A model generated the notes under the pieces. That model searched no databases. It was not told the origin of the DNA and was given only the letters and a program-made list of their open reading frames with translations. Positions 44,102 to 55,596 of a stretch of 64,000 nucleotides of DNA are shown piece after piece; the first letter of the stretch is position 1; each line of letters starts with the position of its first letter. The translations under genes were made by a program, and so were the position numbers. This stretch comes from Clarireedia homoeocarpa (Eukaryota; Ascomycota; Leotiomycetes; Helotiales; Rutstroemiaceae). The stretch covers positions 744,001 to 808,000 of the forward strand of contig LNKV01000033.1 in NCBI GenBank assembly GCA_001465935.1, in the 5' to 3' direction.

Positions 44102-46832
44102 GCAAAACATTCAGCTAAGTGGCACGCACCTCTTACTCGAGAGCACGTTTAAGGCGAAAAGGCATTTTGATAGAGCGTTCTGGGAACCGCGTTTACAGTG
44201 GACGGAGATTGGAGCGTCGTTAGGGAGGCTCGTGAGATGGGACAGTAAACATACTACGCTTTGCTTTTAATTAAATGACTACTAGATTAAACAGGATGGA
44301 GCAGCGAAGTGGTGATCGGTAGCGTAATTGAAACGATCGACAGCATGATCAGCTGTAATGACTTTTATGTTGTTAAGTGGTCTGCTTGAGGAGAAATAGT
44401 TAAAGGAATAGTGATATATTCATAATTACTTCAGACTTCCAAAAAAAAAAAAAAAAAAAACTTGTGATTCCTAAACTATAGATTCATCTAATTACAGGGT
44501 GCGTCTCTCGACGCATGGATGGACTTTATAATCTACGGTCGTCGATCGTGTTGTATATAGAGCCTCACATTCCTCCGGTCGGTTTTCTCCTCGCCATCTA
44601 GATGGATTGCGCCAGAGTATCCAGCAAATAAGCGCGAAGTATGTATCCCTTGCTTAGAACTTCACCTGACTAGCAAACACTTTTCAATAATTGTACATCC
44701 CCATGTGCATGGTAGTTTTCCCAACTCAGCATCTCTTCAGAAGCGAGACGACAATCGGGTCGAAGACTCGTTTTCCGTTGGCAACGAGCTTCGACGTCTA
44801 GCAATAGGACTATGCTTGCCAGGACGAGCATGGAAAGACCCAGAGTGATGTTGAAGGTGTGGTGGTTATCTTGTATTTTGTAGACGACCTGGGAGGATAT
44901 CTAGAAAAGAGCTTTTTAGATGGTGAAGTAAATACCTAGAGAAGGGTCTGAGGAGGGGAAGTATAGGCAAATCAACTTAAAGGTTGATATTTATATATGT
45001 GATCTGTTTCTATGCTGAGATTATATATTGCATCGATGAATAGGAACGGCGTTCGATACATTAATGCCAACCTTCGGGATGAAGGAACATGTGTGAGATG
45101 TTTCTCCCTTATACTTTATTAAGATCGCTGAAAATGAGAGAGAATGACTTTCCTTTGTATCCATAGGGCGATTACAGGCCCAACGGCCTAAAGGAAGTGG
45201 TACAGCGTAAACCCAAGAAATAGGCTTATATCCAAGGAAGGCACCAATGTTACTTGGGCATCACCATATCAGGCGAAATCCTCCTGAATGCTCAAAAAAG
45301 TCATGAATCAGAGGATTGCAACATATTCTTTAGTCGATTGACTCTGATGAAAATACTTGCATCGAATAGGAAATACCATAATGTATTAGACTAATGTATT
45401 AAAGCTCTTTGTGTTAGAAGAGTGTGTTTAAAGCTACACACTCACTTTGGCGAGACATTCTTCAAAACTTCATCGAGCACAAGAAAGTCTAGATATCAAT
45501 AGTACTCTATTCTCTTGTCTTTTTTGTTTTTTTTTTAGTATCCAGCCCACTTGAAACTCCGAAAGTTTAAGAGTATTTTATTATGTAGAAGTGTGTCAAC
45601 CCAATTTTAATGATCGTGGACCAAGAGAAAATGCATTCAGAGCCATGAAACTTGCACGGGGCCATGAAGCTTGCACGGGAGTGTGTGCTCGCCGTGCCAT
45701 ATGACTGCGTAAATTACTACAAACTTCTTCATGCTCATTCTCATAAGGTAATACTCTTGCTCTGTTGTCCCACATGACTGTATGTTACATGTAGTGAAGC
45801 TGAACTAGAGTTTTAGCTTGGGGTACTTTATGTGGTAGGATGGATTGAGATATTAATAAGACATAAGCATATCTCGTGCAAGAACTTGACTCGAGAAGGG
45901 GTTGCACTGTGCCACTTGACAAGTTGTATTGTACTCCCAAAACTTTAGCAAGCAGTAGATAATGACATCAGCGAAACAGACGGTGACACCTGCGGCTACC
46001 ACGTCGGCCACTTCTTCCAATCCTCCCAGTATCACGGTTCGTACCGAAGTCAGGCGTGATCCCAACGCTCAATTTTCAGCCGAGCAAAAACGCTTCATAT
46101 ATTGTGGATACAGACTTGACTTGATGTTTCCTTGTCTGGTTTGTTCAGGTCTTTCTGTTTTCTCAATGAAAAAGCCCTAGGAATGGCTGGTGAGGTGACG
46201 AACGGCTGAGTGTATATACTGATCGATTCAAACGCCCTCCATGTCCACCTGAGCTGCCGCTTGAATATAGGGGGGGCTACTCAGTACCCGTGCTCTGGAG
46301 CCGGAAGATAAAGAAGAGGGGTGATGGTCATACATACCAGTCTTCGATTGAAGGAAGCAAATGTGAAGATATTTGGAACTACATAGAGTTCAGGTAGGAT
46401 ACCAAGGAACACCTTGGAAGGAAAGCATGGATTGATTTGGGATAATTGCTGGAGCTCAATGCTCAACGGGACATACTACTGCTGATGTATTCAAAGGTTG
46501 TAGATAGTCTCATACTTTGTCGATTGGGTTTTTTGCACAGAATCTCTCGGTTTCTAGACGCATAGCTCTAGGTGAGGTTGTGGCTGAACTCGCCTATTTT
46601 TTACTGTGAACACACATCAAGCCACATCCCGCATTTTCACCCCACTACTTTATGGAAACCATGTAAACCCCGGGCAAGCTTTTGACACCATCTCACGTCC
46701 CTCAAGCTCCAGCAGTTAATTACGGTGCGCCCTCTCACCTAATTGTATCAAAGCCTACCAGCCAAGGAGTCTTGCATGGCTGCTAAGAACAAGTAACCTC
46801 CTTAGAACTTGACAAGTTGCCAAACCATCACC
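44102..46832. other. Gene-free 2.7 kb
   Basis: There is no convincing gene between the HET gene and srp72. A poly(A) run of about 19 sits at 44442-44460. A 19-bp tandem duplication lies at 45642-45679 (GCCATGAAACTTGCACGGG, one mismatch between copies). A 72-codon ATG frame at 45962-46180 (MTSAKQTVTPAATTSATSSN...) could be a gene remnant. I see no transposase or reverse-transcriptase signature. Confidence 0.5.
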
Positions 46833-48846
46833 ATGGCAAACGACGCAATCGCAAACCTGGCCTCTCTTCTCCAGAACACCACGATCGAAGACCATGACGA
46901 ATATCTGAAAGCTTCGAACGCCGTTCTCAAGACCTCTAAACTCGATTCGACAGCCCTGCATACGCGCGTCGTTGCCCTCCTGAAGCTCGACCGTTTCGAT
47001 GATGCACTACGTGCGCTTGACGATGGCGGGGACAAACTTGCGCAAGAATGTGTTCTAGAACGCGCATATGCTTTATACAAGACAGGAAAATTAGAGGATG
47101 CGGAGAGAGTTTGTAAGGAGGGAGCAAATCATGGCAGAGGCTTACAGCACGTGGCTGCGCAGACGGCGTATAGAGCAGAGAGGTTTGAAGATGCGGGAAA
47201 GATTTATGAAGGGTTGATGAGAGGCAGAGCGGAAATTGAAGGGGAGGAGATGGATTTGAGAATTAACGGATTGGCCGTCAATGCGCAGTTAAGCTGGCAA
47301 GGCAAGAGCAAAGGGGAGGGTGTCAAAAATGAGGACATGGAAGCTTTTGAGACGGCTTACAATGCTGCTTGTGGGTGTATCGCTAGCGAAGATTACAAGA
47401 AAGGTGCTGTCCTACTGAAACTAGCAAGAGATCTATGCGAGGGACTAGTGGAATTGAGCGATGAGGAAAAGAGGGCGGAAGTTTTGCCAATCATGGTTCA
47501 GCAGGTGTTCGTGCTGACAAAGCTGGGCAAGGTGGAAGAGGCAGAGGTTTTGAGGACGATGATTGATATACCTGAGTACGTCTATGGTTTAATGGATGCG
47601 TTTGATACTGGAAGCTAACTGGAGCAGCGTACCTGAAGCACCGACGAAGATCATCGCGCAGAATAACTCACTAGCTATCTCGAAGGATATCGACAACCCC
47701 TATGAGGTTCAGCGGATCTTTGCCTCAGTGCCAAAGCTGTCGCATGGGGAGAAGCATTTTGAGCACCAAGCAAATATTCTGGAACAAAATCGATACACTA
47801 TTGACCTTCAGACCAAGAAGTATGATGGTGTAGCAAAATCTACCTTGAAAATTATATCGAAAGCATCCTCACCCACCATTTCTCCCTGGATAAACAGTTT
47901 ATCTGTCCTGAACGCTGCTGCACATACTCAATGCGAGGTTGGAAAGGCTGCCTTGAAGGAAATACTACCTATCCTCGAAAAACGCCCTAACGACGTTGGC
48001 TTACTGCTGACCATTATCCAACTCTACATCCTTACGAATAACCCCAGCCAAGCGATCGCACTCCTGGAAACTTTCTTTAAACGTCTCGAAGAATCTAGCA
48101 AGTCCGAAGATCAAGATGTACGCTACGCACCTGGTCTAATTGCGCTCCTAATCTCTCTTTACCGTCTCTCCAGCCGCAAAACACATGTCAGATCTGAGCT
48201 TGGCAAAGCCGCCTCCTACTGGCGGCAGAAATCCGAGCCATCATCCTCACTCCTTCACGCAGCAGGTATCTCCCTTCTGGAATCCTTCAACTCCGAAGAC
48301 TCAGCGGCTGCAGGCGAGATCTTTTCATCTTTACGCTCTCAAAACCCTACAGATCGTATCGCAATTGCCGGCTGCGTTGCCTCCTACGCATCGTCTGATT
48401 TCTCCAAGATCGAGAGTGATCTCGATAAATTAACCCCCATTTCTCAACTCATCGCCGGCATCGACGCAGAAGAGCTAGAGAATGCTGGTATTCCCTCTCT
48501 TCCCAGCACCGCGCAACCAGTTGCATCAAAGAAGAGGGCTCTGGATACAGAGAAGGAGGTAGAGGAAGCGAATAAGAAGAAGAAGACAGCGGGGACGAGA
48601 AAATCAAAGTTACCAAAGGACTTTGTCGAGGGGAAGAAGATGGATCCTGAAAGGTGGCTGCCGCTGAGGGATAGAAGTACGTATAAGCCCAAGGGAAAGA
48701 AGGGGAAGAAGAAGGCCATGGATACTACGCAGGGAGGTGTCGTTAGGGAAGATGCGTTGGAGGGTGTGGAGGCGAAGGTTAGTAGTGGGGTCGTTGGTGG
48801 AGGTGGAGGGGGCAATAAAGGGAAGAAGAAGAAGGGGAAGAGGTAG
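46833..48846 (+). CDS. srp72: Signal recognition particle subunit SRP72
   Basis: SRP72 partners SRP68 in the signal recognition particle that targets nascent secretory proteins to the ER. Two exons (46833-47575, 47628-48846) are joined across a 52-bp intron with a CTAAC branch (GTACGT...GCAG), giving IPDVPEAPT. The product is 653 residues. The N-terminal two thirds are TPR-like helices (LHTRVVALLKLDRFDDALRA, LERAYALYKTGKLEDAERV). The C-terminus carries the RNA-binding SRP72 motif, KKRALDTEKEVEEANKKKKT followed by KLPKDFVEGKKMDPERWLPL, and then a Lys/Gly-rich tail. The start is the first ATG in a strong context (ACCATGG). Confidence 0.95.
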
Positions 48847-49301
48847 ATTTACACGGAGCTTTAAATGCGAATCATTTCTCTCCGGTAAATCAACAATTGA
48901 TATATTATGACTGTTCAATCCTAATTTAAACATTGAGATACCAGCCAGTCTTTCTTCGGTGAGGTGAGTCTGTAATCAAGATCTTTTGCTTGTTCGAACC
49001 TACACTCAAAATTAACGACAATTTATTAGCTGGATCACTTGGATTATTCGAATCTGATCAACATTGAGCAATCGAGATTTGTTTTTCTTTTCCGTGAAAC
49101 GACCGTTGTCCAAATAACTTGGATATTTACAGCTCAGATAATATATATTTCTTAGCCTTGTCAACAAAATAAATACAATCTTTTGCATGGATCAGTCTAG
49201 TACTTTGAGTATATATCAATTTATTCACTTGGATTCACATTTTTCTACTAGATGATTTCTCAAATTCCCACATCACACTCTTTATTCCTTCCATAGCCGT
49301 C
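48847..49301. other. Convergent intergenic region, no gene
   Basis: This AT-rich 455-bp stretch lies between the 3' ends of srp72 and the NLR gene. Confidence 0.55.
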
Positions 49302-52300
49302 TTACATTTCGATCTCCCACTCCCTCGCCAACCCCTTCTTCCACTCCTCCAGTGTAAGCACCTCCCCCTCTCCAGCCGCCTCAAAGATCTTCTCGTCGCC
49401 CTTTCTCGCCCTCACCACCGGCACCTTCACCTCCTTCCCATTCACCCCGCAATAAAAATCGCTATATTGCTGGGGTGTCAGAACCCACTCATGCTCCTTG
49501 CTGCACTTCAGACTCTTCGTCTCGCCTTCGCGCAGCTGTGTCAGACATTCGGAGCAGAAGCCGAGATCGTAACAATAGATGCAGGTGTACATGTCGCAGT
49601 TGCTGCTGCGGGAGCCCTTAGGGCAGGAGGTTCCGGGCGGCCCGGTACCGTCGCAGGTCCAGCCGACGGTGGGTAGGGAGGGGTAGGTTTGCTGGAGGGT
49701 GGAGATGCGGGTTTGGAGGCGGGTTAAGGCGCTGCTTTTGGACGGGGGGGAGGAGGAGGTGATGGTGGTAGAGAGGAGGGTGGAGATGTGCTTGTTGGCT
49801 GCTTCGATGCGGAGGAGTTGTTGAGAGGGGTCGGGAACTTGGGACTTGACTGCTTGGGAAATTTTTTTACCCAGTTGGTTCGCTAGATCCATGAATTTAT
49901 TCTTGTCGTCTCCATCTCCTTCCTCAATGTCGTCGATTTCAAAGCACAAAGCCTCAGTCACGAGATCCGCTTGACCCATGAACCTCAAAGCAGCAATCGA
50001 ATTCCTTAAATCGCGGTAATGCGCCAGAGACATGTGGAGACCCCAGTACCCAAAGAAATCATTATCAGGATCATCATCCGAGAGAATCTGCAAAGCCACT
50101 TTAACCCGCTGCAAAAGATGCCCTCTCGCCTTCTCCTTGTCATCACGCAGTACATACAACATCGCCAAATACCCAATTGAAACTCCGCCTTCAAGTTGGG
50201 CGTTTTCTTTCGCAATGTTGGAAAGCGCTTCGAGATACTCGGGGGGACCTTTCTCCATCACCAGGCTGTGGAGGTAGTATTTGGCAAGTTCGTTAGTGGC
50301 GTTTGTTCTGGTGATCGAGGCTACGCTTCCGCCAATGACGTCGAGTTGGTCGCGGCATTGATGCCAGAATGTGAGAGCTTTTTCGGCAGATCCTGTGACA
50401 GCAGGATGCTGTCCGTATGCCAGTGCCATTCCGCGGTGATAGAGAAGTACACCGTAGGACGCCCCTGCATCATAGTCGCCGTTTCGGAGCATTTCAGTAA
50501 GTTTGTTCTCGTCGTCAGGAGTTGTTGCCTTCTCGAGGGCCGCCACAACGCTTCTCAGGAGATTCGGGTCATCCTTCGCCAATGACAAAATTTTCCACAT
50601 CGTGAAGTCATGATCATAGTTCCTAGCAATTATATTCAACATGCGTATCATACTCTCCTCTCCATTTTCCCCAGTCAGGAGGTTCCGAAGCATTTTCTTC
50701 GGCCCCTCTGTATCACCAGTGCGTAATAACGCAATCATATAAGCTGCCTGGCCTTTCTCTGCCCAATATCCATTGCTCTTGGACACTAACAAGTACTGCG
50801 CCGCTGCCTGCTGAGGTTCTTCATTGGCTCGATAGAATCTCCCCAACATATAATGCAACATAATAATATCTTGTTCATCTGGCATTGGAGTAAATTCTTT
50901 GCCTTGGGCCCTTTCTATCGCTAGGGTGATTTCGGAAATAGCCTCAGAATATCGTTTCAAAGCATGGTAACACATCGCCAAGTGATAATTGCAAAGCCAA
51001 CTTGCGTCTTTCTTCTCAAGCGCACGTTTAAAAAGTGACATGGCGGCTTTAACGTCTCGCAAGGCCGCGGCTTGCCCGATTCGATCCCACCAAAGGGAGT
51101 CGAGCTCGGAGTCTTGGAGCTCGAGGAAATTCTGACACCATGCGCTCACGCTGTCCCAATCGACTCTAGGAGTCTCCCCGGAGGTAGTACTAGGCGAGCT
51201 TGCACGCTCTGAGGCTGAGTCAAGCATCTGTGATAATGCCTGAGTTTTGTTGTCCTGTAGGTAGGAAAGAAGTTAGTAGCAGTTAGTGTGAGAATCTTCA
51301 TCTTCTTCGTTTACAGCCGAAGTAAAATATACACAATGAAGAAGTAGAAGATATGGAAAAGCATCGACTTACCACCTTCATGAATTCGAGTATCCAACTC
51401 ATGTCGCCCCACCAGCGCCAGTGCGTATGCTGCTTGGGATCTCTCAACCAACTCTCAACAATCATCGTAACAAACGGTCTCAAGTATCCCCGTACAGAAG
51501 GAACAGCTCTTTGCACCTTCTCGCGCCACTCTTTCGGCAATCTCCGCACTACCGTCGGGTTCATTAGCCATTTCCGCACACTTTCCATATTCTCTGCCGT
51601 CCAGCAACACCGCCTGATGGTCTCCATGTGGCGTTTGAGCACCTCTTGGTCTTTAAACAACTGATACAAATATCTTCCGATTTCGAGCTGTTCATCAGGC
51701 ATCAGGCTTCCGTTATCCTCCTCGTCAAGTCGAGTAAGGGCGGACAAATGCTCTGGCAACCAGGAAAAAAGATAGTCCCCGATTGCCTTGGTATCATCCC
51801 TTGGCTCTTCGCACAGGTATTTCAACGCACTCATTACGATTGTATGATGCGCTTCAAACTCATCTACAGCAATAGTACGCATATGCGAAGTATTAGAGGC
51901 ACTATCGAAATTGAACCGAAATTGGTCCCGGATTGCTTTTTGCGCCAAATCCCAAAGAAAATGGCCGACGATCTCTTGATCCACATTGTTGACATTAATC
52001 GTCATGCTGATCGTAGGCCGGTCCTTAGAATGGTGTGCCTTGTGGTCTTTCTTCTTCTGCAGGTACTCGAGCGCTCCATCTTGATCTTCGACAAAGGTGC
52101 CATATCGGGAATCATCAATTTTAAGAACAGCTGAGTACTTGCTGGAAATAATGTCTTGCAGGAGTCCGATGGACTCTGTTCCTGAATATAGAATCTGCAT
52201 ACTAGCTATTAGCTTCTTGTTCCTTAGACTAAGTTGGCGTATGTTGGGTATGGAATTTAAGTGTATGAAGACGTGCTTACCATGGCAGCTTCAAGTTTGG

Positions 52301-54249
52301 CCACTGTCATCCGAACTCCGCTAAAGTGCACCCATTTCAGCATTTCATTCAGCTCCCTAATGTCCTCTGGCGCCAATGATCGCTGCAAGGCCTCGATCGC
52401 TGTCTCATGGCTGTTCATGGGATGATCTAACACCTTGTCTAGCTTGTCCAAGGAGATCCGGGAGCTCAATAATCGGACAATTTCGTCCAACGCAAATTTC
52501 AGCTGGGAGTACCTGCCCGCAGCTTTTTGCGGTAACTTTGCGATTACATTGTCCTTTGCCTTTTGTTGGATGGAGCCCGGCTTCGCATGCCGCAACAAGC
52601 CTTGTTTATTGAGTCTGTCCTCGATAAAGATTCGCATATCCAAGGCGTTATATTTCTCCATCTCGATCTGTAATGCGTCTCGAATAACACCATTTTCCTC
52701 CAAAATCTTGTCAGTACCGCTCACCAACACTCGTACGCGACCTGCAGAATCTTTAGCCAATTTAGGACTAAAAACGAAGTTCAGCAGCAATTCCCGTTCT
52801 TGCTCATCCAAATTCTCGATTCCATCAAAAACAAGGAAGTATGTCGCACCCGAGCCTGGCACTCCAATTTTCAACTCCTGCCACAAGCTTTCCAGGCTCG
52901 ATGTCGAGTTTCGGGTCAGCGCCGACACATTTCCAGAATCACATGCCTTGCCGAGAGCCTTCCTTACAGTGGCGTCGACTCTCGCGATCTGAAACGCCAT
53001 ATATCGCAGAGCGAAGTGGACAGGATACTTGTTGTCTTCTTCGGCCTTTTTGCTGCCGGTTTGTGGAAAGAAGTAATGCGCCGCGTATGTACGACCATTC
53101 TCCTCTTCGAGACGCTTGATGATTTGGGCGGTGGCCAAAGTTTTCCCACTTGAGGGAGGGCCCGAGACGATCAGCAAGTTCGATACGGGGTTGTCATTAC
53201 CCTTTGCAGTACCTTCTGTCCACGAGACGAACGCATCGTCCGTCCATATCCAGGACCCCGTCCCGGGCAGGCACTTAGCTGCGTAGTCCGTGCAAGTATT
53301 TGTGGTCCGGGTGTTGAGGAGCACGATCGTCGGTACTTGAAGTGTGTTGCGGATCTTAATGAGGATATTTGTGCGGTCATTATCATCTTTGAGCGCTTGA
53401 ACTCCTTGGTGCGTCTCATCGACTGTCTTGCTAAAGACGGCGAAGTGTTCCAGCAACTGCACCACGTCTGACCGCGTCTCTACCAACACACTCAAAGTGA
53501 CCGTTCCCTCAACATCCCGCTGCGCTTGCAGAGTTCGCCGGAATTCACTCATTTCAGCCTCCAAGGGCTGATTGTTGTGGAAGATGGAATCAAGTTTCAT
53601 CTTCAAGCGGTTCTTCCGGCAACCCTGGCGATATTTAACAACATGGGCACAAATCTTAACAATACTGACCATGACAAGATGGATTTGCTGGAGCAACGAA
53701 TTGTCCATAACGTCAATGGTCTCGTATATCTGGAGTTGTGCAAGAGCTGAAGATACGTCCGTAAACACTCGGTCAATCGCTTCGTTATACTCCTTGATTC
53801 GCTCCGGTATTTCGAAGACAAAACTCAGAGCAGAGCCTGCTATTTCGGCTGCACCAGAGGGAATAGGAGTCTGGAGTTGTTAATTATCTTCCACACGGAG
53901 GGAGTATATTATAACTAACGAACTCAGCCGCTTGAGAGGCAACCCCAACAAGTATTTTCATAAACTTGAGCGACTTCAGGCCCACACTCTTTACTTTATC
54001 CCATTTATTCTCCTTATCATCGCTACCGTCCGTCTGCTGTTTATTGATATTCTCGATTTTCATCCTCACATCATCGAAGCTTTTCACCTCGCCTCTCTGC
54101 AGCGATTCGCCGCAAATTTCCTGGAACTGCCTCGCGGCATCGGCCCAAAGCTCATCAAACGAGGCTTTCGTCTCGCTCATTTTCGAGACCGACAAACCTC
54201 CAAATGAGACTTTGGTCTCGGTCATTTTCGAAACCGAGAAATCTGCCAT
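49302..54249 (-). CDS. NLR-type STAND protein: Goodbye-like, NACHT, TPR, Cys-rich zinc finger
   Basis: Four exons (53920-54249, 52281-53870, 51373-52194, 49302-51254) join in frame to 1,564 residues. The introns are 49, 86 and 118 bp. Residues 4-33 are a 15-residue tandem duplication. Residues 31 to about 180 match the fungal STAND N-terminal Goodbye-like domain (FDELWADAARQFQEICG...QLQIYETI). A NACHT-like NTPase follows, with Walker A GPPSSGKT at 347-354 and Walker B FLVFDGIENLDE at about 455-466, preceded by the pre-NACHT GSWIWTDDAFVSW. A helical region leads to TPR-type repeats (about 970-1030 onward; LCNYHLAMCYHALKRYSEA). The C-terminus (about 1446-1516) has eight cysteines, including CIYCYDLGFCSEC, like a ZZ/RING-type zinc finger. 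Such proteins are non-self or cell-death receptors in fungi; this one's ligand is unknown. Confidence 0.88.
54151..54240 (-). repeat. 45-bp tandem duplication at the NLR N-terminus
   Basis: Two 45-bp units encode residues 4-18 and 19-33. The shared core reads SVSKM-ETK-SF in both, with substitutions at several codons. Differences at silent sites show the duplication is not brand new. Reading frame is preserved. Confidence 0.85.
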
Positions 54250-55596
54250 GGTGCATCTCACGCTACAATATGAAATTATATTTGCTTCAACAGAAGTATT
54301 GCTCAGCACCACCCATTGTCGAACCGAAGAAATCGGTCAAAGAATAAGCAATCAGGCTGGTCCTTCTTGCTGGTGAGGCTCCGAAAAGTGCTCACACCGA
54401 GTTGACTTCAAGGGAAGTGTAGCATGCAATACAACAACGTATTTTGATCCTCTACCAATGGGCGGCTGTGCAAAGCATATCTGCACAATTGTGTCAAGTA
54501 AAGAGAATAGGTAGCACTGGGGATCGGGGCTCAGCTAGGAATATTGCTTTTTCGTCAATACTGTGATTTACTGAAAATAATAAAGCCCTTTAATGTTATT
54601 GGGAAAAGGTCTCCCACTTTGCTGGGAAGATTTTTTCAGCTCTTGACATGATATGCATATTTCAAGGTCACCTGATAGCGCAATACTACCCTTGGTCCAC
54701 CAAACATTGCCAATCAAATAGCTACATGGTGCTGCACACGCAGATTTCTAGGAGCCTGGCTCCTAGGGCAATTTAACAGAACATACGAAGAATAGTTGAA
54801 TTATGGGCAAATTGAGGGAACCTGCTACACTTGTAGGTCAAAAAAATAGATCTTTGCGCTACAGGACAGGCCAAGCAAATTGTATATTAGCTATGAACCC
54901 TTGATACGAACGTTAGTTTACAATGATAAAGGGAAAATCGCAAGTAGGCAGAGACATCAAAAAGAAAACGGGCATTTGCATGCATCTCGTTGCTATCTAA
55001 ATTGATATCAACTTGCTATTTTCCGTATCCTCAGAACCCAACCATTAATATGCATATATCTGCAATTATCCACCCCGCTCCTAATATAGTAATGATGCAA
55101 AAACACATTCCTGGATATCTCTCCCGTGTTCCACCATCCTTCAAAGACAACAAAAAACTCCAAACCAGAGGCCCCCGATAGCCTTTTCAGGGACGGAAAT
55201 TGCTTTCCGTGCTTGCTTCCTTTGACCCCCTTCCCCATTTGCCAGCCCAATCCTGATACCCTCCCAAAGACTAATACACGTTCAGAATGCAAACAATGCT
55301 TCCAAATCTCAAACACAGAAAGTACGGAAAAAAATAAGGTGAATGCTAAAAGCGAATCTGCTTAAAAAAAATGCCAGAAAATAATTTTTGTTTCAACAAG
55401 ATTGACCTTCACCATTCATTCTCTACACCAAAAACTGTCATACCGATGCGCACCATGAACCAATAAAATGCATATGAAAGGACTGTCGTTAGGTTTGTTG
55501 CGTATTGCTGAACTTCGCTAAATGATGCGAGAATAAAACTGGAAAGGAAATGGGTTGCGTGTGGAACGCCGGATTGAGTAAATATTACTCAAGTGA
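54250..55596. other. Gene-free 1.35 kb
   Basis: This stretch holds the NLR promoter and the 3' side of the Sec7 gene. It is AT-rich. Small frames (54990-55181, 55126-55365) have no recognisable domain. Confidence 0.5.

Noticed and set aside
44900..45300. Possible second LTR-type relic near 45 kb (AATAAAG-like and GGCC-rich motifs)
   Set aside because: There are no matching termini, purine tract, target duplication or second copy, so the resemblance is too weak to report as an element.
45962..46180. 72-codon ATG frame of Thr/Ser-rich protein
   Set aside because: It is short, has no family signature and no downstream exon that extends it. It could be a remnant but cannot be supported as a gene.
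49302..54249. Three separate genes in place of one NLR gene
   Set aside because: The exon ends carry proper donors and acceptors in matching phase. The parts are in the expected domain order of one STAND protein, and the downstream frames lack supported start contexts.
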